DNA from: Vampirovibrio chlorellavorus
Lineage (GTDB): Bacteria > Cyanobacteriota > Vampirovibrionia > Vampirovibrionales > Vampirovibrionaceae
Assembly: GCF_003149375.1 (NCBI RefSeq)
Contig: NZ_QFWH01000002.1
Span: forward strand, 415,908 to 479,907
DNA length: 64,000 bases
Reading direction: 5' to 3'
Shown here: positions 26,333 through 34,869 of the stretch, in pieces
Layout of the letters: every line of letters begins with the position of its first letter
Numbering within the stretch: position 1 is the stretch's first letter
Program-made: the position numbers and the translations under genes
Notes under the pieces: model-generated
The model's input: only the letters and a program-made list of their open reading frames with translations
Told to the model about the DNA's origin: nothing
Databases searched by the model: none

Positions 26333-27814
26333 TTGGACCCAACCGCCATGACCGAGAAATTAAGTGCCCTTTCACTGCATCAGCAAATTCAAAGCGGCCA
26401 TAAAAGTGCCGTTTCCGTTCTGGAAGAGACCTTTAAGCGCATTGACGCCGTGGATGGCCAGGTGGGCGCCTTTAACGCCCTCACTCGGGAACTAGCCGCC
26501 GAGACAGCCGCCGAGGTGGATCGCAAGGTTAAGGCCGGAGAAACCCTGCCCTTGTTGGCCGGTGTGCCACTGGCGGTGAAGGACAACATCAACGTCAAAG
26601 GGTATCCCACCACCTGTAGCAGCCAGATGCTGTCCGGTTATGTTTCTCCCTACGACGCCACAGTAACTGGCAAGGTGAAGGCCCATTTGCTACCCATTGT
26701 GGGCAAGGCCAACATGGATGAGTTTGCCATGGGCAGCTCTACCGAAAACAGCGCCACCAAGCTGACCCGCAACCCCTGGGATCTGGAACGGGTTCCCGGA
26801 GGCAGTTCCGGTGGTTCCGCCGCTGCGGTGGCTTCCGAGCAAACCTTGATTTCGCTGGGCTCTGATACCGGTGGCTCCGTGCGTCAACCGGCCGCTTTGT
26901 GCGGATTGGTGGGGCTGAAGCCGACCTATGGACTGGTTTCCCGCTACGGCTTGGTAGCCTTCGCCAGCAGTCTGGATCAGGTGAGTCCTTTTGCTCGCAA
27001 CGTCAAGGATACGGCGGCCATGCTGCAAGTGATTGGCGGCTTTGATAACCGGGATTCCACCTCGCTTAACCTGCCATTGCCGAACTATCTGGCGCGTATC
27101 GATCAGCCGGTTGAGCGTCTGAAAGTGGGCGTGATTTCCGAGTTGAACGGCGAAGGCATGCAGCCGGAAGTGGCCGAGTCCCTGAAGCGGGCCATTGAAA
27201 CCTTCCAGGGGCTGGGCGCGGAAATTCACACCTTGTCCGTTCCCAGTATCCGCTACGCCGTGGCCTCCTATTACATCATCGCCACCGCAGAGGCCAGCTC
27301 CAACCTGGCCCGTTTTGACGGGGTGCGCTACGGTTTGCGGGAGGAAGGCGACACCATCTACCAAACCTATTGCAAAACCCGGGCTAAAGGCTTTGGCCCC
27401 GAGGTCAAGCGGCGCATCATGCTGGGTACCTTCTCCCTCAGTTCCGGTTATTACGATGCCTACTACGGCAAAGCCCAAAAAGTTCGCCAGTTACTGAAGC
27501 ACGAGTTTGACAAGGCCTGGCAGCAAGTGGATGTGCTGATTTGTCCCACCTCTCCCAGCACCGCCTTTAAAATCGGGGAAAAAGCCAATGACCCGGTTAG
27601 CATGTACCTCTCTGATATCGCCACCATCCCGGTGAATCTGGTGGGCATTCCGGCCCTGAGCGTGCCGTGCGGCTTTGACAAGAACCATTTGCCCATCGGC
27701 TTGCAAATGATGGGCCCGCATTTGTCGGAAGAGAGGCTGTTCCGCATTGCCCAGATGTTTGAAACGGCCACTGGTCTGGCCAACCTTTCTCCCCAGTCCA
27801 TGCTGGCCGTTTAA
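26333..27814 (+). CDS. gatA: Glutamyl/aspartyl-tRNA amidotransferase subunit A
   Basis: The GatA subunit releases ammonia from glutamine to amidate misacylated Glu-tRNA-Gln (and Asp-tRNA-Asn in some organisms) in the GatCAB complex. The product has 493 residues. The amidase Ser-cisSer-Lys triad is visible as VPLAVKDNINVKG (Lys), GGSSGGSAAAVA (cis-Ser) and GSDTGGSVRQPA (nucleophile Ser). The TTG start at 26333 has AGGA five bases upstream; ATG 26348 is an alternative. A TACAAT -10 box lies at 26298-26303. gatB and gatC are not in the window, so the operon is split, as in many cyanobacteria-related genomes. Confidence 0.95.
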   Translation: MDPTAMTEKLSALSLHQQIQSGHKSAVSVLEETFKRIDAVDGQVGAFNALTRELAAETAAEVDRKVKAGETLPLLAGVPLAVKDNINVKGYPTTCSSQMLSGYVSPYDATVTGKVKAHLLPIVGKANMDEFAMGSSTENSATKLTRNPWDLERVPGGSSGGSAAAVASEQTLISLGSDTGGSVRQPAALCGLVGLKPTYGLVSRYGLVAFASSLDQVSPFARNVKDTAAMLQVIGGFDNRDSTSLNLPLPNYLARIDQPVERLKVGVISELNGEGMQPEVAESLKRAIETFQGLGAEIHTLSVPSIRYAVASYYIIATAEASSNLARFDGVRYGLREEGDTIYQTYCKTRAKGFGPEVKRRIMLGTFSLSSGYYDAYYGKAQKVRQLLKHEFDKAWQQVDVLICPTSPSTAFKIGEKANDPVSMYLSDIATIPVNLVGIPALSVPCGFDKNHLPIGLQMMGPHLSEERLFRIAQMFETATGLANLSPQSMLAV

Positions 27815-27853
27815 AATACCACTATTCCGAGTACAGGCTTCCGCTCAGGTTTT

Positions 27854-27896
27854 CCAAGCGGAAGCCTGCTGATTTTGATAGAATAATCACAGTTTT
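27854..27896 (+). terminator. Hairpin downstream of gatA (probable terminator)
   Basis: A perfect 12-base stem (CAGGCTTCCGCT/AGCGGAAGCCTG) with an 11-base loop lies 40 bases after the gatA stop. The tail CTGATTTTG is only moderately T-rich, so termination strength is uncertain. Confidence 0.6.
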
Positions 27897-27988
27897 TCTG
27901 AATGTTCTGGCGGGTGTGCTTCCTTGAAGGGGAGCGGAAGTCAGGTTTGCGTATCAGGCGGTTTACAGGGTAGAAGGAGCGATTGGCA

Positions 27989-28897
27989 TTGTCGCTGAGG
28001 GATAAGTTGGCATCCGGGCAGCCGGTGATCACCGTGGAATTGTCTCCCCCCAAAGGGACGGACGTCAGCCGCTTGCTGGAACATGCCCTGGCCTTAAAAG
28101 GTAAGGTGGACGCCATTAACGTGCCGGACTGTCAGCTTTCCATGCTCAAAATGAGTTCCATGGCCGCCTCCAAGCTCATTCAGGATCACACCGGCATTGA
28201 GGCCGTGTGGCAGTTGACCTGTCGGGATCGCAACCTGATTGCCCTACAAGCCGATTTATTGGGCGGATACGCCTTGGGCCTGCACAATATTCTGGCCCTT
28301 ACCGGCGATCCAGTGCAGATTGGCGATCAGAAAGAGCATGCCAAGCAGGTCTTTCATCTGGAATCGGTGCGTTTGCTGGATTTGGTGGGCGCCCTGAACA
28401 CCGGGAACGATGCCTGCGGGCAGGGGTTAAAAGGGGGCGGCACCGATTTTACCGTGGGGGCCGCCATTAATCCCTTCAAACTGGGCAACCGGGCCCAGCA
28501 ATTGCGCCTGAAGCAAAAAATGGAACGTCCTGTTCACTTTTTCCAGACCCAACCGGTGTATCACCCTGAACCGGTGGAAGCCATGTTGACCCTGTTGCGG
28601 GATTTGGGGGATCAGCTGGGTTGCCCGCCGCCCCGGTTGTTGTTGGGCATTATTCCGCCCCATTCGGCACAGGCCGCCCGGCGCATGAACCGGGAGATTG
28701 TGGGAGTGAATATCCCGGAAAGCTTTATTTCGCTCTTGGAGCGATCCAGTCAGCCGGTGCTGGAGAGCATTCGTTACTGCGCCGAGGTGGTTCAGGAACT
28801 CAAGCCCTTTGCCGATGGTTTTCACTTCATGCCGGTGGGCATGCCCTCCAAAGTGGGCTTGCTTCTGGATGAATGCTTCGCCCTCTCCTCCAGTTGA
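27989..28897 (+). CDS. Methylenetetrahydrofolate reductase family protein
   Basis: This flavin enzyme of one-carbon metabolism makes methyl-THF for methionine synthesis. The product has about 302 residues with the barrel strands and motifs of the MetF family: VITVELSPPKGTD near the start (catalytic Glu), AVWQLTCRDRN (which resembles HxTCRDRN), LALTGDPV, GAAINPF, and FFQTQPVYHPE. The C-terminal regulatory domain of eukaryotic enzymes is absent. AAGGAG lies nine bases before TTG 27989; an in-frame TTG at 27983 is closer than usual. The Phe/His differences from E. coli MetF suggest the group that uses partner proteins or other donors. Confidence 0.82.
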   Translation: MSLRDKLASGQPVITVELSPPKGTDVSRLLEHALALKGKVDAINVPDCQLSMLKMSSMAASKLIQDHTGIEAVWQLTCRDRNLIALQADLLGGYALGLHNILALTGDPVQIGDQKEHAKQVFHLESVRLLDLVGALNTGNDACGQGLKGGGTDFTVGAAINPFKLGNRAQQLRLKQKMERPVHFFQTQPVYHPEPVEAMLTLLRDLGDQLGCPPPRLLLGIIPPHSAQAARRMNREIVGVNIPESFISLLERSSQPVLESIRYCAEVVQELKPFADGFHFMPVGMPSKVGLLLDECFALSSS

Positions 28898-29043
28898 ACG
28901 ATCCCTTCCCCGATGAATCTCCCCTAGAATGGCAAGAGGTTGCCGCCGCCGGGGGAATGTTCCAACGGGGTCAAAGGGCTGCTTTACCCCGACAGGGCGC
29001 AGGATTGTTGCTGGAAGGGGGCAAAGACTGGTCGGCAGGGTAG
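28894..29043 (+). CDS. Possible small protein coupled to the metF-like gene, 49 aa
   Basis: A 49-codon frame opens with TTG overlapping the stop of the metF-like gene (TTGA) and ends at TAG 29043. It begins with acidic residues (NDPFPDESPLEWQEV), followed by a Gly-rich part ending GGKDWSAG. No family is known. There is no separate ribosome site; expression would depend on coupling to the upstream gene. It could equally be a chance frame. Confidence 0.25.
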   Translation: MNDPFPDESPLEWQEVAAAGGMFQRGQRAALPRQGAGLLLEGGKDWSAG

Positions 29044-29071
29044 TTGAGCGTTTGAGGTCATTGAAATTCCC

Positions 29072-29599
29072 ATGAAAAAACGGCAAACGATTTTCTCGCT
29101 AATGGCACTGCTGGCTTTTCCCTGGCTGGTTAGTGCCCTGCTTTCGGGACTGGCTCAGGCTCAGGATGCGGATGATCCATACTCCCAGCCCGCGGTGAGC
29201 AGTTCTGCTGCTGGGCGTAAGCTGTTGTACCTTTTTACCACAGATTTTCCACCCAATAGGGTGGCCCAGTATCCCACGCCACCGGCCAAGGAAACCCGTT
29301 TCTGGCAGCTGCTGGACCGGGAAATGGGCAGAACCTCCGATCTCAGCCTGACTGAGAACGCCCTGGAGGCTGACTACCGGGTTGAGTTGCGCTGTGGGGG
29401 CGTGTTTAATTGCTCCAAGCTGCTGGTGGATGTGAAAAGCCCGGATCGCGTTGTGCTGACCTCTTTTAAGCTCAAACACTTTTCCACTTTTCACGGGCTG
29501 GGCGTTCCCCGTCTGGAGCAGGTGGCCCAGGAGCTGTCCCAGACCCTGGATCAGCGCATTAAATTGCTAGAGCAGGGCGGCTACGGCCACACCGACTAG
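29072..29599 (+). CDS. Secreted protein of unknown function, 175 aa
   Basis: A signal peptide (about 1-31) with a basic start (MKKRQT) and a long hydrophobic core (IFSLMALLAFPWLVSALL) ends near GLAQAQD. The mature part is a small alpha/beta protein with two Cys (LRCGGVFNCSKLLVDV) that could form a disulphide. The C-terminal helix (VPRLEQVAQELSQTL) is amphipathic. No known domain was seen. It lies after the metF-like gene with a 174-base gap and is convergent with the small DUF5522 gene. Confidence 0.65.
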   Translation: MKKRQTIFSLMALLAFPWLVSALLSGLAQAQDADDPYSQPAVSSSAAGRKLLYLFTTDFPPNRVAQYPTPPAKETRFWQLLDREMGRTSDLSLTENALEADYRVELRCGGVFNCSKLLVDVKSPDRVVLTSFKLKHFSTFHGLGVPRLEQVAQELSQTLDQRIKLLEQGGYGHTD

Positions 29600-29651
29600 C
29601 AAAGGATATCGCTGCCCGATAGGCTAAGCGATCACTGCGCGCTGACTCGGT

Positions 29652-29876
29652 TTAAGGCGTGTCTTTGGGTGTCGAGGGTTCCGCTGAGGATGCCGAGAAC
29701 CCCGTGAAACCATACGGACAATGGCGGCATACATTCTGGCAGCACAACCCTCGCGCCAGATGATACAGCTCCGTGAACACCAGAAAGCCGGTCCGGGCAT
29801 CCGTGTAATAATGCTCGCCCCGGGCCACGGCCTCGGCATGCTGTTGTTGATAGGTTGGCGGGTCGGGTGGGTTCAT
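29652..29876 (-). CDS. DUF5522-type small Cys-rich protein
   Basis: The product has 74 residues. The core HYYTDARTGFLVFTELYHL, followed by RGLCCQNVCRHCPYGF, matches the pattern of the DUF5522 family (V-F-T-x-x-Y-H-L-x-R-G-x-C-C-x-x-x-C-R-H-C-P-Y). Four Cys and one His in the CC-x3-CRHC arrangement suggest metal binding; the function of the family is unknown. The ATG at 29876 has no clear ribosome site. It lies 33 bases after the SRP RNA gene on the same strand, beyond that gene's terminator. Confidence 0.8.
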   Translation of the reverse strand: MNPPDPPTYQQQHAEAVARGEHYYTDARTGFLVFTELYHLARGLCCQNVCRHCPYGFTGFSASSAEPSTPKDTP

Positions 29877-29908
29877 AAATCATTGGCCAGTGGGGGAATC
29901 TGAATATG

Positions 29909-30059
29909 AAAAAACCGCACCCCGTCATCTGTTGCCAAATGCCGGTTCCGGATGAAGGACTTGCAGCACCCGCAGGGGTAGACTTATTGCTGCTACGTTC
30001 CCGTCCTGACAAGGTTCATCTTCCATGCGCCGCGCAAGGATCATACCGGAGGTGCGGTA
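29909..30059 (-). ncRNA. ffs: Signal recognition particle RNA (4.5S-like)
   Basis: The minus strand carries the conserved SRP core TTGTCAGGACGGGAACGTAG followed by CAGCAATAAG. It folds as a GGAA tetraloop (30001-29998) closed by ACG/CGT, with the AGCAGC asymmetric side that binds protein Ffh. The ends pair over nine bases (CCGCACCTC at 30057-30049 with GGGGTGCGG at 29923-29915), and a run of T follows at 29914-29909, a natural terminator. An extended -10 box TGCTATAGT lies at 30074-30066, seven bases before the predicted start. It guides signal-peptide proteins to the membrane. The length of about 150 bases is longer than the E. coli 4.5S RNA. Confidence 0.88.
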
Positions 30060-30065
30060 GACGAT

Positions 30066-30074
30066 ACTATAGCA
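30066..30074 (-). promoter_or_regulatory. Extended -10 promoter of SRP RNA
   Basis: On the minus strand TGCTATAGT is an extended -10 element, placed so that transcription would start near 30059 at the base of the terminal stem. No good -35 box is found upstream. It lies about 15 bases after the purF stop codon, so the RNA may be made both from this promoter and by processing of the pur transcript. Confidence 0.6.
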
Positions 30075-30089
30075 CACCCGGTCGCGGGT

Positions 30090-31592
30090 TCATACCGATG
30101 CCTGCGTCAGGCTCAGCGGGACAAAATCGACCGGCTTTCCCGCCGGGTAATTCCCACTGAAGCAGGCGGTGCAAGGGGCCTCGTAACCGGCCACCTCCGC
30201 CATGTCTTGTACCGACAGGTAAGCCAGCGAATCCACACCCAGGAACTCCCGAATTTTCTCGGTGTTTTCCATCTGGTTGGCAATCAGCTCTTTTTGTTGG
30301 GACATATCAATGCCATAGAAGCAGGGATGGGTTACCTGGGCCGAGGAAATGCGCAGGTGCAGTTCCTTGACGCCACAGTCTTTCAGCATTTTCACCAGAT
30401 TACGACTGGTATTGCCCCGCACAATCGAATCATCCACCACAATCACCCGCTTACCGGCCAATACGTCCTTCAGCGGGTTCAGCTTCAGTTGAATGCCTTT
30501 TTCCCGAAGCTCATGCGTCGGGCTGATGAAGGTGCGGCCCACGTAGCGGTTCTTGATCAGGCCTTCCACGTAAGGAATTCCCGACTCCCGGCTGTAGCCA
30601 ACGGCGGCTACGTTGCCGGAATCCGGCACGGGGATGACAATATCGGCTTCCACCGGCGGGGAGATCTGGGCCAGCCGACGCCCCAGATTCATGCGGTAGT
30701 TGTAAACGGATTGCCCGTGAATCAGGCTATCGGGACGGGCAAAGTAGACCAGTTCAAACACGCACAGGTGTTCTTTTCTGGGGCCATCCAGAAAAATCGA
30801 TTCCGTACGGCCCACACCCTCAGTCTCTAAACCGGCGTAATAATCATCCAGCGTGGCAATCAGAATTTCGCCGGGCTCAATGTCCCGTTCGTAGGTGGCT
30901 CCAACAATGTCCAGGGCGCAGGTTTCAGAGGCCACCACCAGAGCCCCGGTTTTACTTCGCCCCATGCAGAAGGGGCGCAATCCGTGGCGATCGCGGGCGG
31001 CGATTAGAGTGTCCCCGGTGGCGATGACGATGGAAAAAGCGCCTTCGCAAGCGTTAATGGCTTCCTTCACTGCCTCTTTCAGCGGTTTCCCCTGATTCAG
31101 CAAATAGTTGATGTAGATTAAAATCAGGTGGCTGTCGCTGCTGCCTTGGCTGAGGTACTGATGCTGCTTTAAAAAGTCCCGCAGTTGTTCGGTGTTAATC
31201 AGGTTGCCATTGTGGGCCAGGGTAATGCCCCCAAAGGGACTGCGGGCCACCACGGGCTGGGCGTTGTCCAGGTTACTGGCTCCGGTGGTGGAGTACCGGG
31301 TGTGGCCAATGCCGATTTGGCCGGTCAGGCTTTCCAGTAGACTCTCGTTGAAAACCTGATTGACCAGTCCCATTTCCTTGTGGATGCGCAGTTGGTGGTT
31401 GTCAAACACGGCCATGCCGCAACTCTCCTGGCCCCGGTGTTGCAGGGCGTACAGGCCAAAGTAAAGGGTATGCCCCAGCCCAGCGGAGTTTTTATCCAGA
31501 ATGCCGAACACGCCGCATTCTTCGTGAATGGATTTGTAAGGCACCGGCTGCGGCTCAAACTGGGGCTGAGCGCTCAAATCAGAGGTTGGCAA
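30090..31592 (-). CDS. purF: Amidophosphoribosyltransferase, Fe-S cluster type
   Basis: PurF makes phosphoribosylamine from PRPP and glutamine, the first step of purine synthesis. The product has 500 residues. A short propeptide precedes ECGVFG, whose Cys is the N-terminal nucleophile after cleavage. The PRPP loop is VIVVDDSIVRGNTS. Cys residues in HLCVFELVYFARPDS, THPCFYGIDM and PCTACFSGNYP match the four ligands of the [4Fe-4S] cluster known in Bacillus PurF. TTG 31592 lies 14 bases inside the end of purL, with GGAG nine bases upstream. It is the second gene of the purL-purF operon. Confidence 0.96.
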   Translation of the reverse strand: MPTSDLSAQPQFEPQPVPYKSIHEECGVFGILDKNSAGLGHTLYFGLYALQHRGQESCGMAVFDNHQLRIHKEMGLVNQVFNESLLESLTGQIGIGHTRYSTTGASNLDNAQPVVARSPFGGITLAHNGNLINTEQLRDFLKQHQYLSQGSSDSHLILIYINYLLNQGKPLKEAVKEAINACEGAFSIVIATGDTLIAARDRHGLRPFCMGRSKTGALVVASETCALDIVGATYERDIEPGEILIATLDDYYAGLETEGVGRTESIFLDGPRKEHLCVFELVYFARPDSLIHGQSVYNYRMNLGRRLAQISPPVEADIVIPVPDSGNVAAVGYSRESGIPYVEGLIKNRYVGRTFISPTHELREKGIQLKLNPLKDVLAGKRVIVVDDSIVRGNTSRNLVKMLKDCGVKELHLRISSAQVTHPCFYGIDMSQQKELIANQMENTEKIREFLGVDSLAYLSVQDMAEVAGYEAPCTACFSGNYPAGKPVDFVPLSLTQASV

Positions 31593-33852
31593 GGGTCTGG
31601 CTCCATAACGTTTTCAGGGGGGCAAGGGCCATGGGCGGCTGATCCTCCAGCCTTAGCGTGAATTCGTCCGTGGTGCGACCAATGGGAATCCAGTCCATTT
31701 TTTCGCCGCACAGGGCCTGGAAGGATTCCTCCTGATCGGGATGGTAAGCCACGATATAAGTTCCCCCGGTTTCGCCAAACAGGCACTCATCCAGACGGCA
31801 TTGACCGGCCAGCGCGCTGCGGTTGAATGCGATGCCCAACTCGTGTTGGAAGGTCATTTCCAGCAAGGTGGGCAGCAACCCGCCAATGGAAACATCCTGC
31901 ACGGCCTCGACCAGTTGCTGGTCAATCAGGGACAAGACCAGTTTCATAGCCCGATCTTCCTGCTTGAGATCCACTTCCGGGGGAGGCCCTTCAATCAGAC
32001 CGGCCCGTAGTTTCTGGTACTCGCTGCCACCCAGTTGCGGTTTAAAGCGTCCCAGCAGGGCCAAACGCAGGCCGGGTTGACGCAGGGCGGGGGCCATCAC
32101 TTTTTTCTCATCCTCAATCAGGCCAATCATGGCAATGGTGGGGGTGGGGAAGATGGCCTCGCCGGAATGCTCGTTATACAGGCTTACGTTTCCGCTGATG
32201 ACCGGTGTTTCAAACACTTCGCAGGCATCTTTAATGCCTTGCACGGCGTAATAGAGCTGGTAGTATATTTCCGGCTTTTCCGGATTCCCGAAGTTCAGGT
32301 TGTCACTGACGGCCAGCGGCAGGGCCCCGGTGCAAACCATGTTACGGCAGGCCTGCGCCACGGCGAACTGGCTGCCCCGGTAAGGTTCCAGATAGACATA
32401 GCGGGCGTTGCAATCCACGGTCATGGCCAAGGCCTTGCCGGAGAATGTGCCGTCTTTACGCCGCAGGCGAATCACCCCGGAGCCCAGGTTTTCGGAAGCC
32501 AGAATAGTATTATTTTGCACGTGGCGGTCGTATTGCCGAATCACACCAGTGGGCTGGGCGATATTGGGGGATGCAAACAGGCGCTCCAGCCAGTGGGGCA
32601 CGTCCTGAGGCTGAATATCGGCGAAACGTTCCCGAGGGTCCACGCTGCGGCGGGCTTTGGCCAATTCAGGCTCCGGCGGCTTCAATCCCCGATCGTAAGA
32701 GGGGGCTAAATCAGTCAGCAGTTTGGCCGGTAAATCCACGACTTGTTGGCCTTTGTGGAAAATCCGGATGTTCTCATCGGCAGTGACTTCGCCCACAACC
32801 ACCGCTGGAATGCGCCATTTGGCGAACACATCCAGCACCGGCTGCTCCTTGCCCTTTTCCAGCACCATCAGCATACGTTCCTGAGATTCGGAAAGCAGGT
32901 ACTCATGCGGCTGCATGTCCGGTTCCCGAGCGGGCACCTTGTCCAGATCCATGATCATGCCCACATGGCCTTTGGCGGCCATTTCGCAACTGGAACTGGT
33001 CAGCCCGGCGGCCCCCATGTCCTGCGCGGCCACCACGCAGCCGGTGGCAAAGGCTTCCAGGCAGGCTTCAATCAGAATCTTCTCGGCAAAGGGATCGCCT
33101 ACTTGCACGGCAGGCCGATCGGCGGTGCTGTTTTCATCCAGTTCCTTGCTGGCGAAGGCCGCCCCGCCCATGCCGTCTTTTCCGGTGGCGGAACCCACAT
33201 ACAGAACCGGGTTGCCTACGCCCTTTGCGGCGGAGGGCATTTCATCACCTTCATAGAGAATCCCCACGGCCATGGCGTTGACCAGAGGGTTGCCGTTGTA
33301 GCACTCGTCAAAAAAGACTTCGCCGCCCACGGTGGGAACGCCCACGCAGTTGCCGTAATGCCCAATGCCATGCACGGCGTTGGCAAACAGGTAGCGGTTA
33401 TGGCTTTGGGTGGGCTCGTTCTCCCCCCGGTCCGGGAAGGACAGGGGCCCAAAGCGCAGGGAGTTCAGGTTGGCGATGGGCCGGGCGTTCATGGTGAAAA
33501 TATCCCGCAGAATGCCGCCCACCCCGGTGGCTGCGCCCTGAAAGGGTTCCACGGCGGTGGGGTGGTTGTGGCTCTCTATCTTGAAAGCAATCTGGATGCC
33601 GTCGCCAATGTCGATGATTCCGGCGTTTTCCCCAGGACCTGCCACCACCCGGGGTCCCTTGTTGGGCAGCAGTTTTAGTAGATGCCGTGAGTTCTTGTAG
33701 CAGCAATGCTCGCTCCACAACACGCTGAACATGGCGATTTCGTTGAAATTGGGCTCCCGCTGCAGGTGATTACAGATCTTCCGGTATTCCCCCGGGGTGA
33801 GATTGAGCGATTTCAGTAACGATTCGGTTTCCGACGAGAGCGTGGCAAGCAT
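31579..33852 (-). CDS. purL: Phosphoribosylformylglycinamidine synthase subunit PurL
   Basis: PurL is the ATP-dependent synthetase subunit of FGAM synthase, fourth step of purine synthesis. The product has 757 residues, the small type that works with separate PurS and PurQ. Visible are the start MLATLSSETESLLKSL, the catalytic WSEHCCYKNSRH with His, GDGIQIAFKIESHNHPTAV, and two repeated AIRS-like halves (PFAEKILIEACLEA and EDRAMKLVLSLIDQQL). ATG 33852 with AGGGGA upstream is preferred to a longer frame at 33930. purS and purQ are not in the window. It is transcribed from a promoter at 33913-33941. Confidence 0.96.
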   Translation of the reverse strand: MLATLSSETESLLKSLNLTPGEYRKICNHLQREPNFNEIAMFSVLWSEHCCYKNSRHLLKLLPNKGPRVVAGPGENAGIIDIGDGIQIAFKIESHNHPTAVEPFQGAATGVGGILRDIFTMNARPIANLNSLRFGPLSFPDRGENEPTQSHNRYLFANAVHGIGHYGNCVGVPTVGGEVFFDECYNGNPLVNAMAVGILYEGDEMPSAAKGVGNPVLYVGSATGKDGMGGAAFASKELDENSTADRPAVQVGDPFAEKILIEACLEAFATGCVVAAQDMGAAGLTSSSCEMAAKGHVGMIMDLDKVPAREPDMQPHEYLLSESQERMLMVLEKGKEQPVLDVFAKWRIPAVVVGEVTADENIRIFHKGQQVVDLPAKLLTDLAPSYDRGLKPPEPELAKARRSVDPRERFADIQPQDVPHWLERLFASPNIAQPTGVIRQYDRHVQNNTILASENLGSGVIRLRRKDGTFSGKALAMTVDCNARYVYLEPYRGSQFAVAQACRNMVCTGALPLAVSDNLNFGNPEKPEIYYQLYYAVQGIKDACEVFETPVISGNVSLYNEHSGEAIFPTPTIAMIGLIEDEKKVMAPALRQPGLRLALLGRFKPQLGGSEYQKLRAGLIEGPPPEVDLKQEDRAMKLVLSLIDQQLVEAVQDVSIGGLLPTLLEMTFQHELGIAFNRSALAGQCRLDECLFGETGGTYIVAYHPDQEESFQALCGEKMDWIPIGRTTDEFTLRLEDQPPMALAPLKTLWSQTLANL

Positions 33853-33912
33853 GGTGGCGTATTCCCCTGCAACTGGCCCCTGAAAAACAGAGTGGCCTGA
33901 TACGACTCCGGT

Positions 33913-33941
33913 ATTATGGCCCAAAGGCACCCAAATTCCAA
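33913..33941 (-). promoter_or_regulatory. Sigma-70-type promoter of purL-purF
   Basis: On the minus strand TTGGAA (33941-33936), a 17-base spacer and CATAAT (33918-33913) form a good promoter, with a start predicted near 33906 and a leader of about 54 bases. No PurR box or purine riboswitch was recognised. Confidence 0.6.
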
Positions 33942-34047
33942 GGACGGCACCGAGTGAGGCGGATGTTGTTTCTACTTGTAAAATTCATTCAGGTTTTATG
34001 CGGGTTGGGCCGATATACTCTTCACAGGTCGGCAACACGCAACGGGA

Positions 34048-34836
34048 ATGTTACTCAAAATGTCGCTTCTTCCCAATCATTCAAAAGCGGACTTGACCCA
34101 CGGGTACATCGGGCTTTTGCCAGAAATTTATCTCTGGACGCTTTCCGGATTAATAATCACTGTCCTGCTGGCTTACGGCATTACCACCGTTTTGGCTTGG
34201 CTTGTTAATCCTGTGGAGAGGATCTTTCTACACTTGATTTCTTTCGCCTTGCAAATAATATATGGACTGGACTTAACGCGTCGTATACAGTTCGAAGGGG
34301 TGAAGCCTGTCAAGGCTGGGGCTAAGTTCTTTTTTTTCTTTAATTGTCTTATTAATGCGTGTACCTTTTCGTTTGTGTATGAGCTTTTCAATCTTAATTT
34401 TATCCTTTCTTTTTTGGGCTTAAATGCTTTTATGTTTGCAGGAGTAGCTTCCTATGGATTTTGGGCCAAAGGAGAATTGTCCAAACGGATTATTTTTTTG
34501 ATGGCAAGTTTTTGGAGTGGGTTCTTTTTGCTGGTGTTCCAGGCGTACTTTTATAACAACTCTTTTTCTACCGTTGTTTTTTGTATCGGTGCTTTAATAA
34601 TCGCTGTCCTGACGGCCCGGGACGTTCAAAAAATCCGCTGTTTTAAAGTGAACAGGGAAGAGGGGGGACAGGTCAATACCAATAACGCCGTTTTTGCTGC
34701 CCTGATGCTGCATGTGGATTTGATGATGTGCTATGTCTGGTTTCGTGACCTGTTTGATAAATATTATTTTGCTTCTCTTTCTTGGACTCATTGGCCTGAT
34801 TTACCGCCTGGGCGTTGGCATACTATCAAGGATTGA
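34048..34836 (+). CDS. Bax inhibitor-1/YccA-like membrane protein
   Basis: The product has 262 residues with about seven hydrophobic segments. The stretch ASYGFWAKGELSKRIIFLMA, followed by FSTVVFCIGALIIAVLTARD and VQKIR, matches the Bax inhibitor-1 pattern (F-x-x-S-x-Y-G-x-x-T-K-x-D-L-S then D-T-Q-x-I). This family is linked with calcium leak and stress in membranes. The codons are AT-richer than in the neighbours, with many Phe and Asn. The C-terminal end (WTHWPDLPPGRWHTIKD) is unlike the family, which could reflect a late frameshift. Start at 34048 or ATG 34060. Confidence 0.62.
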   Translation: MLLKMSLLPNHSKADLTHGYIGLLPEIYLWTLSGLIITVLLAYGITTVLAWLVNPVERIFLHLISFALQIIYGLDLTRRIQFEGVKPVKAGAKFFFFFNCLINACTFSFVYELFNLNFILSFLGLNAFMFAGVASYGFWAKGELSKRIIFLMASFWSGFFLLVFQAYFYNNSFSTVVFCIGALIIAVLTARDVQKIRCFKVNREEGGQVNTNNAVFAALMLHVDLMMCYVWFRDLFDKYYFASLSWTHWPDLPPGRWHTIKD

Positions 34837-34869
34837 AAATCAAGTGGGTTTTGGCTTTAATCAGACATT

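Noticed and set aside
29632..30012. A 126-codon minus-strand frame over the SRP RNA and the DUF5522 gene
   Set aside because: It runs through the SRP RNA and reads the DUF5522 gene in another frame; the conserved Cys pattern is only in the shorter frame.
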